From Nocardiopsis terrae (lineage in GTDB: Bacteria > Actinomycetota > Actinomycetes > Streptosporangiales > Streptosporangiaceae), in the NCBI RefSeq assembly GCF_014651695.1, contig NZ_BMXJ01000003.1, positions 275,046 to 339,045 of the forward strand: DNA of 64,000 nt, in the 5' to 3' direction. The notes below the pieces were generated by a model that ran no database searches, was not told the origin of the DNA, and saw only the letters and a program-made list of their open reading frames with translations. The position numbers and the translations under genes were made by a program. Each line of letters begins with the position of its first letter. The first letter of the stretch is position 1. Below are positions 1 to 8,164 of the stretch, piece by piece.

Positions 1-272
1 AGGCCGTCGTGGGCGGCGAAGGCGCGCTGGACGGGGTGGCGGCCGTCCAGCCCCTCCACCGTGGTGACGTCGCGCCCCGCCAGGTGGTCGGCGGGCAGCA
101 GGCAGGAGGCGGCGGGTGTGCCGTCCACCAGGATGGTGCAGGCCCCGCACACGCCGGAGCCGCAGGCGATCTTGGTGCCGGTCAGGCCGAGCCGGTCGCG
201 GAGGTGTTCGGCGGCGCTGGGGCCGGGGTCGTCGGGTGCGGATGAGGGTGCGCCGTTGACGCGGATGCCCAT
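1..272 (-). CDS. [2Fe-2S] ferredoxin-domain protein, small subunit of a molybdenum hydroxylase (partial, runs off left edge)
   Basis: The gene starts at the ATG at 272 (minus), with a GGGAAG-like ribosome site just upstream, and continues past the window edge, so only about 90 N-terminal residues are seen. It begins MGIRVNG and carries the plant-type ferredoxin cluster motif C-x4-C-x2-C in GTKIACGSGVCGACTILVDG, plus a fourth Cys in AASCLLPAD. This is the N-terminal [2Fe-2S] domain of XDH/CO-dehydrogenase small subunits, which pass electrons from the Mo site to FAD. It differs from the complete small subunit at 7646-8164, so a second molybdo-hydroxylase cluster probably lies to the left. The second cluster domain is outside the window. 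Confidence 0.85.
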   Translation of the reverse strand, partial: MGIRVNGAPSSAPDDPGPSAAEHLRDRLGLTGTKIACGSGVCGACTILVDGTPAASCLLPADHLAGRDVTTVEGLDGRHPVQRAFAAHDG

Positions 273-296
273 GGGCGGCTTCCCTTGACGGAGAGT

Positions 297-317
297 TAAG
301 TTGTCAGCGTCAACTTA
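297..317. promoter_or_regulatory. Inverted repeat, probable operator of the [2Fe-2S] gene
   Basis: Seven-base arms TAAGTTG and CAACTTA flank a 7-base centre, about 25 bases upstream of the ATG at 272. The position and AT-rich symmetry suit a TetR- or MarR-type repressor site overlapping the promoter of the partial [2Fe-2S] gene. The regulator is not identified. Confidence 0.5.
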
Positions 318-384
318 GGGGCTGGGAAAGCTCGCTGTCAAAGGTTTTCGCGACGGACCGCCGCAGGGCTGCCCCGCCGCCCGC

Positions 385-1953
385 TCACGCCTCCTCCGCG
401 GTGCTCTCACGGGCGGGGGGAGGGGGAGGCCCGTCGGTCTTCTCTGCGCCGTGGTCCCCGCCGGTGTCCGCGCCGCCGTCCGGGCCGCCCCCAGCACCGC
501 CTTCCGTATCGCCGTGTTCGGCGCCGACGGCGTCGGCGCCACCCTCGGTGGGATCGCCGCAGGGTTCGTGCTCGCAGGTGGCGGGCGCCGTCGGAGGACA
601 GTCCCAGGCGTGCGGATCGGCCTGGCAGTCCGGCGGCCCGGCCTCCTCGGGCGAGGTGGCCGGGCCGCCCCCGCGGGTGCCCGTGCTCTCACTCGTGCTC
701 TCACCCGCGCCTTCGCCGGTGCCGGCCGTGGACTCCCCGGTGACCGGCTCCGGTTCTCCGTTCGGGCTGTCCTGGACCGTCCGGACCGGTGGGGTCGACC
801 CGGCGGGCGCCACCTCGGAAAGGGGACCCAGGAAGGTCCACAGCAGCAGCCCGCCGAGTACGGCCAGCACCACCAGGGCGCCCGCGGTGATCCACCCGGC
901 CGGGCCCCGTCGCCGGGGGCCCGCCTCCACGGCGCCCCGCACGTGAGCGCCCCGGGTTTCGGTGACGCCGCCACCGGTCTCACCGGCCCCCTCCGCCCCA
1001 CCGGCCCCGTCGTTCTTCGGGCCCCGCACCTGCGCGCCCGGCCGCCGCCCGTCGTCCTCCGCGGCGGCCCGGCCGATACGCGCCCTGCCCTCGTCCACCG
1101 CCGTGCTCACCCGGGTCAGCAGCAGGGTGGCTTCCGGCGGGGCCGCCTGCTCTTCACCCCGCCCGATCAGCATGACCAGGACCTCCAACGCGGTGGGGCG
1201 GGCCGTCGGATCCTTGGCCAGACACGCCCGCAGCACCGGAAGCAGCCGCTCGGGCACACCCTCCAGCTCCGGTTCGCACTTCAGTACGCGGTCGATCACC
1301 GCCATCGTGTCCTGCCCGGGGAAGGCCTGGCGTCCCGTGGCGGCGTAGGCCATCACCGCGGCCCACGAGAACACGTCGCCCGCCGGGCCCGCCGGAGCAC
1401 CCCGGATCTGCTCCGGGGACATGTAGGCCGGGGTCCCGGTCACCGTGGTGGTCTGCCGGGTGGCGTCGACCAGACGCGCTATACCGAAGTCGATCACCCG
1501 GGGGCCGTCCGGGCCCAGGATGACGTTGCCCGGTTTGAGGTCCCGGTGCACCACCCCGGCCTCGTGCACCGCGCTGAGCGCCGTGGCCGTGGCGATGGCC
1601 AGGCGGTCCAGCGCGGGGCCGGTGCGGGGCCCCTCGCCGCGCACCGCGGAGCCCAGGGTGGGGCCCGGCACGTACTCGCTGGCGATGAAGGGCGTCTCGG
1701 CGTCCATGTCCGCGTGCACGACCGCCGCGGTGCAGAACGGGGCGACCCTGCGCGCGGCCGCCAACTCCTTGGCGAAACGCTCCCTCTGCCGGCCCTCACC
1801 CGGCCAGGTCCCGCTCAGTACCTTGACGGCGACCGGGGAGCCGTCCGCCGCGTGTGCGAGGTAGACCGTGCCCTGGCCGCCGCTGTCGATGCGGGCCCGC
1901 ACGGTGTAGGGGCCGATGTGTGAGGGATCCGAAGGCAGTAACGGAACAGGCAT
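385..1953 (-). CDS. Membrane-anchored Ser/Thr protein kinase, PknB-like, with Pro/Thr/Glu-rich extracellular tail
   Basis: This encodes a 522-residue Hanks-type kinase starting MPVPLLPSDPSHIGPY; an upstream in-frame extension has no kinase character. The kinase domain covers about residues 13-270: glycine-rich loop SGGQGTV, VAVK lysine 44, HRDLKPGN at 136-143, DFG at 155-157, and GTPAYMSPEQ. A basic linker leads to one membrane helix at about 354-376. The outer 145 residues are low-complexity Gly/Glu/Pro/Thr with a few cysteines and no PASTA repeats, so the ligand cannot be inferred. It lies downstream of the NCS2 permease on the same strand but is separated from it by a strong hairpin at 2077-2120, so it is probably transcribed on its own. 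Confidence 0.92.
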   Translation of the reverse strand: MPVPLLPSDPSHIGPYTVRARIDSGGQGTVYLAHAADGSPVAVKVLSGTWPGEGRQRERFAKELAAARRVAPFCTAAVVHADMDAETPFIASEYVPGPTLGSAVRGEGPRTGPALDRLAIATATALSAVHEAGVVHRDLKPGNVILGPDGPRVIDFGIARLVDATRQTTTVTGTPAYMSPEQIRGAPAGPAGDVFSWAAVMAYAATGRQAFPGQDTMAVIDRVLKCEPELEGVPERLLPVLRACLAKDPTARPTALEVLVMLIGRGEEQAAPPEATLLLTRVSTAVDEGRARIGRAAAEDDGRRPGAQVRGPKNDGAGGAEGAGETGGGVTETRGAHVRGAVEAGPRRRGPAGWITAGALVVLAVLGGLLLWTFLGPLSEVAPAGSTPPVRTVQDSPNGEPEPVTGESTAGTGEGAGESTSESTGTRGGGPATSPEEAGPPDCQADPHAWDCPPTAPATCEHEPCGDPTEGGADAVGAEHGDTEGGAGGGPDGGADTGGDHGAEKTDGPPPPPARESTAEEA

Positions 1954-2076
1954 GGTGGACGTCCTGTCAGAGGGGAAGCCGCCGGCCGCGTCCTCCTGTG
2001 CTGACTGGGACGGTCGGGAGGCCGTCCGCGGGCCTCGCCGCCGGGCCACAGTGTGCTTACCGCCGGCCCCGGACAC

Positions 2077-2120
2077 CCGGGGAGCCCGGACCGCGTTCTC
2101 CGGTGGTCCGGGCTCCCCGG
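2077..2120 (-). terminator. Strong hairpin terminator after the NCS2 permease gene
   Basis: A perfect 16-bp GC-rich stem (2077-2092 with 2105-2120; left arm CCGGGGAGCCCGGACC) encloses a 12-base loop, 13 bases past the stop codon of the permease. There is no clear U tract, as is common in actinobacteria. Confidence 0.75.
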
Positions 2121-2132
2121 CCGCGGTTGCGG

Positions 2133-3575
2133 CTACAAACCGAGCGCGTGCATCGCGAAGTGGAAGGCGAACACCGCGCTCAGGACCCACATCAGCCAGC
2201 CGACCTCGCGGAACCTGCCCTGCGCGGACTTGATCAGGGTGTGCGAGATGATCCCGATCCCGATACCGCTGGCGATGTCGTAGGCGAACGGCATCATCGC
2301 GATGGTCAGGAAGGCGGGGATGGACACCGAGATGTCCGACCACGCGATCTGGCCCACGTGCATCATCATCATGGCGCCGACCAGCACCATCGCCACGGAC
2401 GCCGCCTCGGCGGGCACCATGCCGAAGACCGGGGCGAAGAAGACCGCGCTGAGGAAGAGCAGGCCGGTGACCACGCTGGCCAGACCGGTCCGCGCGCCCT
2501 CGCTCACCCCCGCGGTGGACTCCACGAACACCAGCGTCGCCGAGGAACTGGTCAGACCGCCGGTCACCGCCCCGGCGCCGTCGGTGACCAGGATCTGGTT
2601 GACCCGGGGCATCTGCCCGTCCGCGTCGGCGATGTTCGCCTTGGTGCCGATCGCCAGGATGGTGCCCAGCGCGTCGAAGAACCCGGCCAGCACCAGGGTG
2701 AACAGGATGACCCCGGCGGTGGTGGGCCCGGCGGAGGTCCAGGCGCCGAACATGTCCACCTGGAACAGCAGGCCGAAGTCGGGTGTGGACACGGGGCTGG
2801 AGGGCAGTTCGGGGACGCCGCCGCCCCAGGCGTCGGCGTCCAGCCGCATCACGAAGTGCACGAGCACCGCGAACACGGTCGCCCCGACGATGCCGTAGAA
2901 GATCGCGCCGGGCACGTTGCGCGCCAGCAGCACACTGGCCAGGACGAGTCCGGCCACGAACACCAGGATCGGCCAGCCGTTCAGGTGTCCGCCGCCGCCC
3001 GCGGAGCCGAGCTGCAGCAGGCTGCCGCCCTCGCCCGCGCTGACGAAACCGGCGTTGGTCAGGCCGATCAGCGACACGAACAGGCCGATACCGACACCGA
3101 TGGCCAGCTTGAGGTTGTGCGGGAGCGCGTTCATCACCGCGGTGCGCACCCCGGTGACCACCATCAGGATGATGGCGACGCCCTGCCAGACGACCAGGCC
3201 CATCACCTCGGGCCAGGCCATCACCGGCGCCGCCTGGTAGGCCACCACGGCCATCACGCCGAGGGCGGCCGCGCAGGCGATCGGCGCCCGGCCGACCACG
3301 CCCATCATGATGGTGACCAGCCCGGCGGCCAGGGCGGTCATGGTGGTCAGCTGCCCGGCCGAGAGCTGGTCACCGTTCACGTCGGTCACGCCGCTGAGGA
3401 TGATCGGGTTCAGGACGATGATGTAGGCCATCGCCATGAACGTGGTCAGGCCGCCGCGGACCTCCTGCCCGAAGGTGGAGCCCCGCTCGGTGACGAAGAA
3501 GAAGCGGTCGAGCCAGGATCGATCCGTACCGGCCCGCGGTTGCGGCCGCGAACCGGTGTCGTTGAGTTTGGTCAC
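2133..3575 (-). CDS. NCS2-family purine permease (AzgA/PbuG-like, hypoxanthine/guanine/xanthine uptake)
   Basis: This encodes 480 residues with 12-14 hydrophobic segments. The start is a GTG at 3575, preceded by a strong AGGAGGGG ribosome site. The N-terminus, LDRFFFVTERGSTFGQEVRG followed by GLTTFMAMAYIIVLNP, is the signature of the AzgA-like branch of NCS2 (COG2252), proton-coupled importers of adenine, guanine and hypoxanthine; TDVNGDQLSAG is also typical. It follows the xanthine-dehydrogenase-type genes on the same strand after 280 bases that hold its own candidate promoter. The context implies import of the purines that the neighbouring enzymes oxidise or deaminate. Exact substrate specificity cannot be read from sequence. 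Confidence 0.9.
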   Translation of the reverse strand: MTKLNDTGSRPQPRAGTDRSWLDRFFFVTERGSTFGQEVRGGLTTFMAMAYIIVLNPIILSGVTDVNGDQLSAGQLTTMTALAAGLVTIMMGVVGRAPIACAAALGVMAVVAYQAAPVMAWPEVMGLVVWQGVAIILMVVTGVRTAVMNALPHNLKLAIGVGIGLFVSLIGLTNAGFVSAGEGGSLLQLGSAGGGGHLNGWPILVFVAGLVLASVLLARNVPGAIFYGIVGATVFAVLVHFVMRLDADAWGGGVPELPSSPVSTPDFGLLFQVDMFGAWTSAGPTTAGVILFTLVLAGFFDALGTILAIGTKANIADADGQMPRVNQILVTDGAGAVTGGLTSSSATLVFVESTAGVSEGARTGLASVVTGLLFLSAVFFAPVFGMVPAEAASVAMVLVGAMMMMHVGQIAWSDISVSIPAFLTIAMMPFAYDIASGIGIGIISHTLIKSAQGRFREVGWLMWVLSAVFAFHFAMHALGL

Positions 3576-3626
3576 GTCCCCTCCTGGAGGGATATGAGCA
3601 CAGCGTTAATAGCCGTGTGTGGGGGG

Positions 3627-3648
3627 TTTGCTACGGAAAGTAGTCAAA
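3627..3648. promoter_or_regulatory. Near-palindrome in the promoter region of the NCS2 permease
   Basis: Arms TTTGCTAC and GTAGTCAAA (one unpaired A) flank GGAAA, about 52 bases upstream of the GTG at 3575. On the minus strand it contains TTGACT, a possible -35 box. It may be an operator for the purine regulator. The rest of 3576-3855 shows no gene. Confidence 0.35.
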
Positions 3649-3790
3649 CTTGGTTGGCGCCGGGACGGCACTGTCCTGGCGACCCGCCCCGGGGCCGAGG
3701 GCGTCGGGGGTCCGGGGCGGGCGTCTTCGGGCGTGTCCGGCGAGCACACGCGCCGCCGTTCGGCGAGCGGTCTCCGCGGAACGCGCAGGG

Positions 3791-3822
3791 GGAGGGGCGA
3801 CGGGCACTGGCGCCGCCCCTCC
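3791..3822 (-). terminator. Hairpin after the xanthine dehydrogenase large-subunit gene
   Basis: An 8-bp stem, GGAGGGGC (3791-3798) with GCCCCTCC (3815-3822), lies 34 bases past the stop codon at 3856 and would separate the enzyme operon from the permease gene. Confidence 0.5.
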
Positions 3823-3855
3823 GGCCCGGGTGTCAGCCGGCGCTGCGGCCGGGAT

Positions 3856-6291
3856 TCACAGGTCGATGCCCACGATGTCCTCCGGCCGCACCGGGGCGTG
3901 CGTCAGCGGACGCTTGGTCGCGTCGCGCACCGCGGCCACGATCGCCGGGGTCGAGGACAGCGTCGGCGGCTCGCCCGCGCCCCGCAGCCCGTACGGGGCG
4001 TGCGGGTCGGGGTGTTCGAGCACGTCGATGCGCATCGGCGGCATGTCCAGGATGGTCGGGATCAGGTAGTCGGTGAAGGACGGGTTGCGGATCTCGCTGT
4101 CCTTGACCTGGATCTCCTCCATCAGAGCCAGCCCCAGCCCCTGGGCGGAACCGCCCTGGATCTGCCCGGCCAGCTGCTGCGGGTGCAGGACCTTGCCCAC
4201 GTCCTGGACCGCGTCCAGGGCCACCACCTTCACCAGGCCCAGATCCACGTCCACGTCCACCACGGCGCGGTGCACGCACATCCCGAACTGGGTGTGCGAG
4301 GCGCCCTGGCCGAGGGTGGGGTCGAGCATCTCGGTGGGACGGTGGTGGTGCTCGCGGGTCTCCTCGACGACGGTGCCGCCGCTGGCGGAGTCGCCCAGCA
4401 GATCAGCCAGGGACACCAGCGCCCCGGCGCTCCGGGACACGACCTTGCCGCCGGTCAGGGACAGCTCGGCGTCGGGTACCGACTCCGGGATGATCCCGCG
4501 CTCGCGCGCCAGCGCGAACACCGACTCGCGTACCGCCTCACAGGCCATCTTGACGGCGCCGCCGGTCATGTACGACTGCCGGGAGGCCGAGGACGAACCG
4601 GCCGAACCCACCTGGGTGTCGGAGGGGGCGATGGCCACCTTCTCCACACCCAGCTCGGTCCGCGCGATCTGGCCCTTGACCGTCACCAGCCCCTGGCCGA
4701 CCTCCGCCGCGGCCGTGTGCACCAGCACCACCGGCTCGCCGGCCACGATCTCCATCCGGACCCGGGCGGTGGAGTAGTCGTCGAAGCCCTCCGAGAAGCA
4801 CAGGTTCTTGAGGCCGACCCCGTAACCCACGCCGCGCACCACGCCCTCGCCGCGGGTGGTCCCGGCCACGCCGCCCGGCAGGGTGCGCTGGTCGGCGGGG
4901 TCTTCCAACGCGGTCCGCTCCACCGGCATCGGCAGGTCACGGCACCGCTCCAGCATCTCCGCCATCGGCAGCGGCATGTCGATCTCCTGGCCGGTGATGA
5001 TCCGCGAGCCCTGCGACATGGCGTTGCGCACCCGCAGCTCCACCGGGTGCATCCCCAGCTTCTCAGCGAGCTTGTCCATCTGGGACTCGTAGCCGAAGCA
5101 GGCCTGCACCGCGCCGAAACCGCGCATGGCGCCGCACGGCGGGTTGGTGGTGTACACGCCGTAGGCGTCCACCAGCACGTTCGGGACCTCGTAGGGGCCG
5201 ATGCCCAGCGAGGAGGCCACCCCCACCACCGCGGGCGTCGCCGAGGCGTAGGCCCCGCCGTCCACGACGATCTCCAGCGTGGCGTACAGCAGCGTCCCGT
5301 CGGCCCTGGCGCCGTGCTCGAAGCGCATCTTGGCCGGGTGCCGGTGCACGTGGCCGTAGAAGGACTCCTCGCGGTTGTACACGAACTTCACCGGCTTGCC
5401 GGTGCGCAGCGCCAGCATGCACGCGTGGATCTGCATCGACAGGTCCTCGCGGGCGCCGAAGGCGCCGCCCACCCCGGCCAGGGTCAGCCGCACCTTGTCC
5501 TGGGGAAGCCCCAGGGCCGGGCCGATCTGCTTCTGGTCCACGTGCAGCCACTGCGTGGCCACGTACAGGTCCACACCGCCGTCCTCGGCGGGCACGGCCA
5601 TCCCCGACTCCGGGCCGAGGAAGGCCTGGTCCTGCATGCCGACCTCGTACTCGGTCTCCACGACGGCATCGGCCCGGGCGCGCAGGCGCTCCAGCACCTC
5701 CTGCTGGCCCTCGCCCGACTCGGCCACGCCGACGAAGTCGCCGGTACGGATCGGCTGGTGGCGCACCCGGTTGCCGCGCTGGTGGTACTCCTCGTGGACG
5801 GGCAGGGTGCCCTCCTCGTGGACCAGCGGATACTCGGGGTCGTGGGCGGCCCGCAGCGAGTCGCTCACCGGGGGCAGGACCTCGTAGTCGACCCTGATGC
5901 GCTCCATCGCCCGGCGCGCCGTCTCGGGGTGGTCGGCGGCCACCACGGCCACCGCCTCGCCCTTGTACCGCACCTTGTCGAAGGCGAGTACCGGCTGGTC
6001 CTGGAACTCCAGGCCGTAGCGCTTCTCACCGGGCACGTCCTCGTGGGTGAGCACCGCCTCCACACCGGGCAGCTTCAGGGCCTCGGTGATGTCGATGCCC
6101 AGGATCCTGGCGTGCGGATGGGGGCTGCGCAGGGTCGCGCCCCACAGCATGCCCTCCATCCACAGGTCCGAGGAGTAGGCGAACTCGCCGGTGACCTTCA
6201 GTGTTCCGTCGGGACGGCGCGGGCTGGCGCCCAGCCCGTCCCTGGTGGTGCTGGACAGGTCCGTGGTCACGGTCCGGGTCGTCGCCTTCAT
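3856..6291 (-). CDS. Xanthine dehydrogenase-type molybdopterin-binding large subunit
   Basis: The 811-residue protein starts MKATTRTVTTDLSS and belongs to the Mo-hydroxylase large-subunit family, which hydroxylates xanthine/hypoxanthine or related heterocycles at the molybdenum cofactor. The N-terminal a/b-hammerhead domain (about 30-150) is followed by the Moco domains. GVGGAFGAREDL matches the dioxothiomolybdenum loop (GGFGGKE in homologues), GSAGSSSASRQSYMTGGA lies near the cofactor, and GLRGAGEPPT carries the catalytic glutamate. Its ATG shares one base with the stop codon of the deaminase gene (TGATG), so the two should be translationally coupled. Subunit order on the minus strand is FAD, FeS, deaminase, Mo subunit. 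Purine specificity is inferred from neighbours (deaminase, NCS2, PucR). Confidence 0.9.
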   Translation of the reverse strand: MKATTRTVTTDLSSTTRDGLGASPRRPDGTLKVTGEFAYSSDLWMEGMLWGATLRSPHPHARILGIDITEALKLPGVEAVLTHEDVPGEKRYGLEFQDQPVLAFDKVRYKGEAVAVVAADHPETARRAMERIRVDYEVLPPVSDSLRAAHDPEYPLVHEEGTLPVHEEYHQRGNRVRHQPIRTGDFVGVAESGEGQQEVLERLRARADAVVETEYEVGMQDQAFLGPESGMAVPAEDGGVDLYVATQWLHVDQKQIGPALGLPQDKVRLTLAGVGGAFGAREDLSMQIHACMLALRTGKPVKFVYNREESFYGHVHRHPAKMRFEHGARADGTLLYATLEIVVDGGAYASATPAVVGVASSLGIGPYEVPNVLVDAYGVYTTNPPCGAMRGFGAVQACFGYESQMDKLAEKLGMHPVELRVRNAMSQGSRIITGQEIDMPLPMAEMLERCRDLPMPVERTALEDPADQRTLPGGVAGTTRGEGVVRGVGYGVGLKNLCFSEGFDDYSTARVRMEIVAGEPVVLVHTAAAEVGQGLVTVKGQIARTELGVEKVAIAPSDTQVGSAGSSSASRQSYMTGGAVKMACEAVRESVFALARERGIIPESVPDAELSLTGGKVVSRSAGALVSLADLLGDSASGGTVVEETREHHHRPTEMLDPTLGQGASHTQFGMCVHRAVVDVDVDLGLVKVVALDAVQDVGKVLHPQQLAGQIQGGSAQGLGLALMEEIQVKDSEIRNPSFTDYLIPTILDMPPMRIDVLEHPDPHAPYGLRGAGEPPTLSSTPAIVAAVRDATKRPLTHAPVRPEDIVGIDL

Positions 6292-7649
6292 CAGCGACTC
6301 ACCTCCTGGATGAGGGATCGGTGCGCCGCACGGCCCCGGGCGGCAGCGGTCTCGGCGGAAAGGGTGCGCAGCTCGCCGCGGTCGACGACGGTGTTCCCGC
6401 CGACCAGGAGCCGCTCCAGCGGCGGGACGGGACCGAAGGTCAGCGCCACCACCGGGTCGGCGATCACGTCGTAGCCGAAGCCGTCCACACGCCACAGGGC
6501 CACGTCGCCGACCTTGCCCGCCGACAGCGAACCCAGCTCCGCGTCCCGGCCCAGCACCCGGGCTCCGCCCAGGGTGGCCAACTCCAGGGACTGGCGTGCG
6601 CTCAGCGCCTGCGGCCCCTTGCGGGCCCGCGCCATCATCAGCGCCTGGTGCATCTCGCCGGCCATCAGCGTCAGTTCGCTGGAGGCCGGGCCGTCCACGC
6701 CCAGTCCCACCCGGGCACCGGCTTCGAGCAGCTCGGTCACCCGGCAGATCCCCGCGCCCAGACGGGCGTTCGAGGTCGGGCAGTGGGCGATACCGGTGCC
6801 GGTCGCCGCGATCCGGCCGATCGCCGCGTCCGACAGGTGCACGGCGTGCGCGAACCACACGTCCTCGCCGAGCCAGCCGAGCTTCTCGGCGTACTCCACG
6901 GGGGTGCACCCGAACTCGGCCAGGCACTGCTCCTCCTCGTCGACGGTCTCGGCGAGGTGGGTGTGCAGCCGGACGCCCTTCTCCCTGGCCAGGGCGGCAC
7001 CCTCGACCATGAGCTCCCGGGAGACCGAGAACGGCGAGCACGGCGCCACCGCGACCCGGGTCATGGAGTCGAAGGAGGCGTCGTGGTGGGCGTCGATCGC
7101 CGCTGCGGTGCCGGCGAGCGCTCCCTCCAGGGTCTCGACCACGCTGTCCGGCGGCAGACCGCCCTGGCTCTTGCCCCGGTCCATCGACCCGCGGGCCAGG
7201 TCCAGGCGGATACCGACCTCACGGGCGGCCTCGACCTCGGCGGCGGCGATGTCACCGCGGCCGGAGGGGAAGATGTAGTGGTGGTCGGAGGCGGTCGTGC
7301 ACCCCGACAGCGCCAGGTGGGCCAGCCCCGCCGAGGTCGTCCCCGACACCACCCCGGCGTCGAGGCGGTGCCAGATCTCGTAGGAACCCACCAGCCACTC
7401 GAAGAGGGTCCCGTCGGCGAACAGCCCCTGGGTGGCCCACTGGTACAGGTGGTTGTGCGTGTTGACCAGGCCCGGCGTGGCCACGCAGCCGCGCCCGTCG
7501 ACCCGCTCGGCCCCCTCCTCGACCCGCGGGGCGGGGCCGGGGCCCACCGCGGTGATCCGCCCGTCGCGCACCACCACGTGGCCGTCGGCGTACTCCGGGC
7601 CGTCCACGGTCACGACGTGGGCGCCCTCGATGACCACGGTCCGGCTCAT
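6291..7649 (-). CDS. Amidohydrolase-superfamily purine deaminase (8-oxoguanine deaminase-like)
   Basis: This encodes 452 residues starting MSRTVVIEGAHVVTVDGPEY. It is a metal-dependent TIM-barrel deaminase of the COG0402 (TrzA/AtzB/guanine deaminase) group. Visible metal and active-site motifs are NTHNHLYQW (HxH pair), RLHTHLAETVDEE (H and E), AHCPTSNARLG and the Asp of GLGVDGPASSE. The sequence most resembles actinobacterial proteins called 8-oxoguanine deaminase, which convert 8-oxoguanine to urate. A guanine-deaminase role, making xanthine for the flanking dehydrogenase, is equally sensible. It overlaps the [2Fe-2S] subunit gene by 4 bases (7646-7649) and is coupled to the Mo subunit, so it is embedded in the enzyme operon. 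Confidence 0.8.
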   Translation of the reverse strand: MSRTVVIEGAHVVTVDGPEYADGHVVVRDGRITAVGPGPAPRVEEGAERVDGRGCVATPGLVNTHNHLYQWATQGLFADGTLFEWLVGSYEIWHRLDAGVVSGTTSAGLAHLALSGCTTASDHHYIFPSGRGDIAAAEVEAAREVGIRLDLARGSMDRGKSQGGLPPDSVVETLEGALAGTAAAIDAHHDASFDSMTRVAVAPCSPFSVSRELMVEGAALAREKGVRLHTHLAETVDEEEQCLAEFGCTPVEYAEKLGWLGEDVWFAHAVHLSDAAIGRIAATGTGIAHCPTSNARLGAGICRVTELLEAGARVGLGVDGPASSELTLMAGEMHQALMMARARKGPQALSARQSLELATLGGARVLGRDAELGSLSAGKVGDVALWRVDGFGYDVIADPVVALTFGPVPPLERLLVGGNTVVDRGELRTLSAETAAARGRAAHRSLIQEVSR

Positions 7650-8164
7650 GAGCTGCTCCCGGCGGCCTCGGCGCGCCGTGCCGCTGCCAGGTGCACGGCG
7701 TCGATGATCTTCTCGTACCCGGTGCAGCGGCACAGGTTGCCCGCCAGGGCCTCCCGGATCTCTGCGTCGCCGGGCGCCTGCCCGCCCGCGCCCACCGTAC
7801 GCTCCAGCAGGTCGTCGGTCTGCACCAGCAGGCCGGGTGTGCAGAACCCGCACTGCACGGCGCCCGCCTCGACGAACGCCTCCTGGACGGTGCCCAGCGC
7901 GCGGTCACCGCCCTTGCCGGACCCCTCGGCCAGGCTCTCGACGGTGCGTACCTCGCGCCCCTCGGCCTGCCCGGCGGCGATCATGCACGAACACGCGGTC
8001 ACACCGTCGAAGTAGACCGTGCACGAACCGCACTCGCCCTGCTCGCAGGCGTTCTTGCTGCCCGGCAGCCCCAGGCGCTCACGCAGTACGTACAGCAGGC
8101 TCTCGCCCGGCCACACGTTGTCGGCCGTGACGTCCTCGCCGTTGACGTTGAAACTCACGCGCAT
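7646..8164 (-). CDS. Xanthine dehydrogenase-type [2Fe-2S] small subunit
   Basis: The 172-residue protein has two cluster domains. The N-terminal ferredoxin domain has NACEQGECGSCTVYFDG and a fourth Cys in ACSCMIAAG. The C-terminal four-helix domain has QCGFCTPGLL and NLCRCTGYEKI. This is the complete two-cluster electron-transfer subunit of the Mo-hydroxylase complex. The ATG at 8164 lies inside the end of the FAD-subunit gene (10-base overlap), and the 3' end overlaps the deaminase start by 4 bases, so FAD, FeS, deaminase and Mo genes form one transcript. Confidence 0.93.
   Translation of the reverse strand: MRVSFNVNGEDVTADNVWPGESLLYVLRERLGLPGSKNACEQGECGSCTVYFDGVTACSCMIAAGQAEGREVRTVESLAEGSGKGGDRALGTVQEAFVEAGAVQCGFCTPGLLVQTDDLLERTVGAGGQAPGDAEIREALAGNLCRCTGYEKIIDAVHLAAARRAEAAGSSS

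Noticed and set aside
451..4076. Long plus-strand open frames opposite the kinase and permease genes
   Set aside because: They are antisense shadows of high-GC genes with no ribosome sites, family motifs or sensible composition.
3619..6474. A 951-codon plus-strand frame opposite the Mo subunit gene
   Set aside because: It is His/Val/Gly-rich antisense translation; the minus strand has unambiguous molybdoenzyme motifs.
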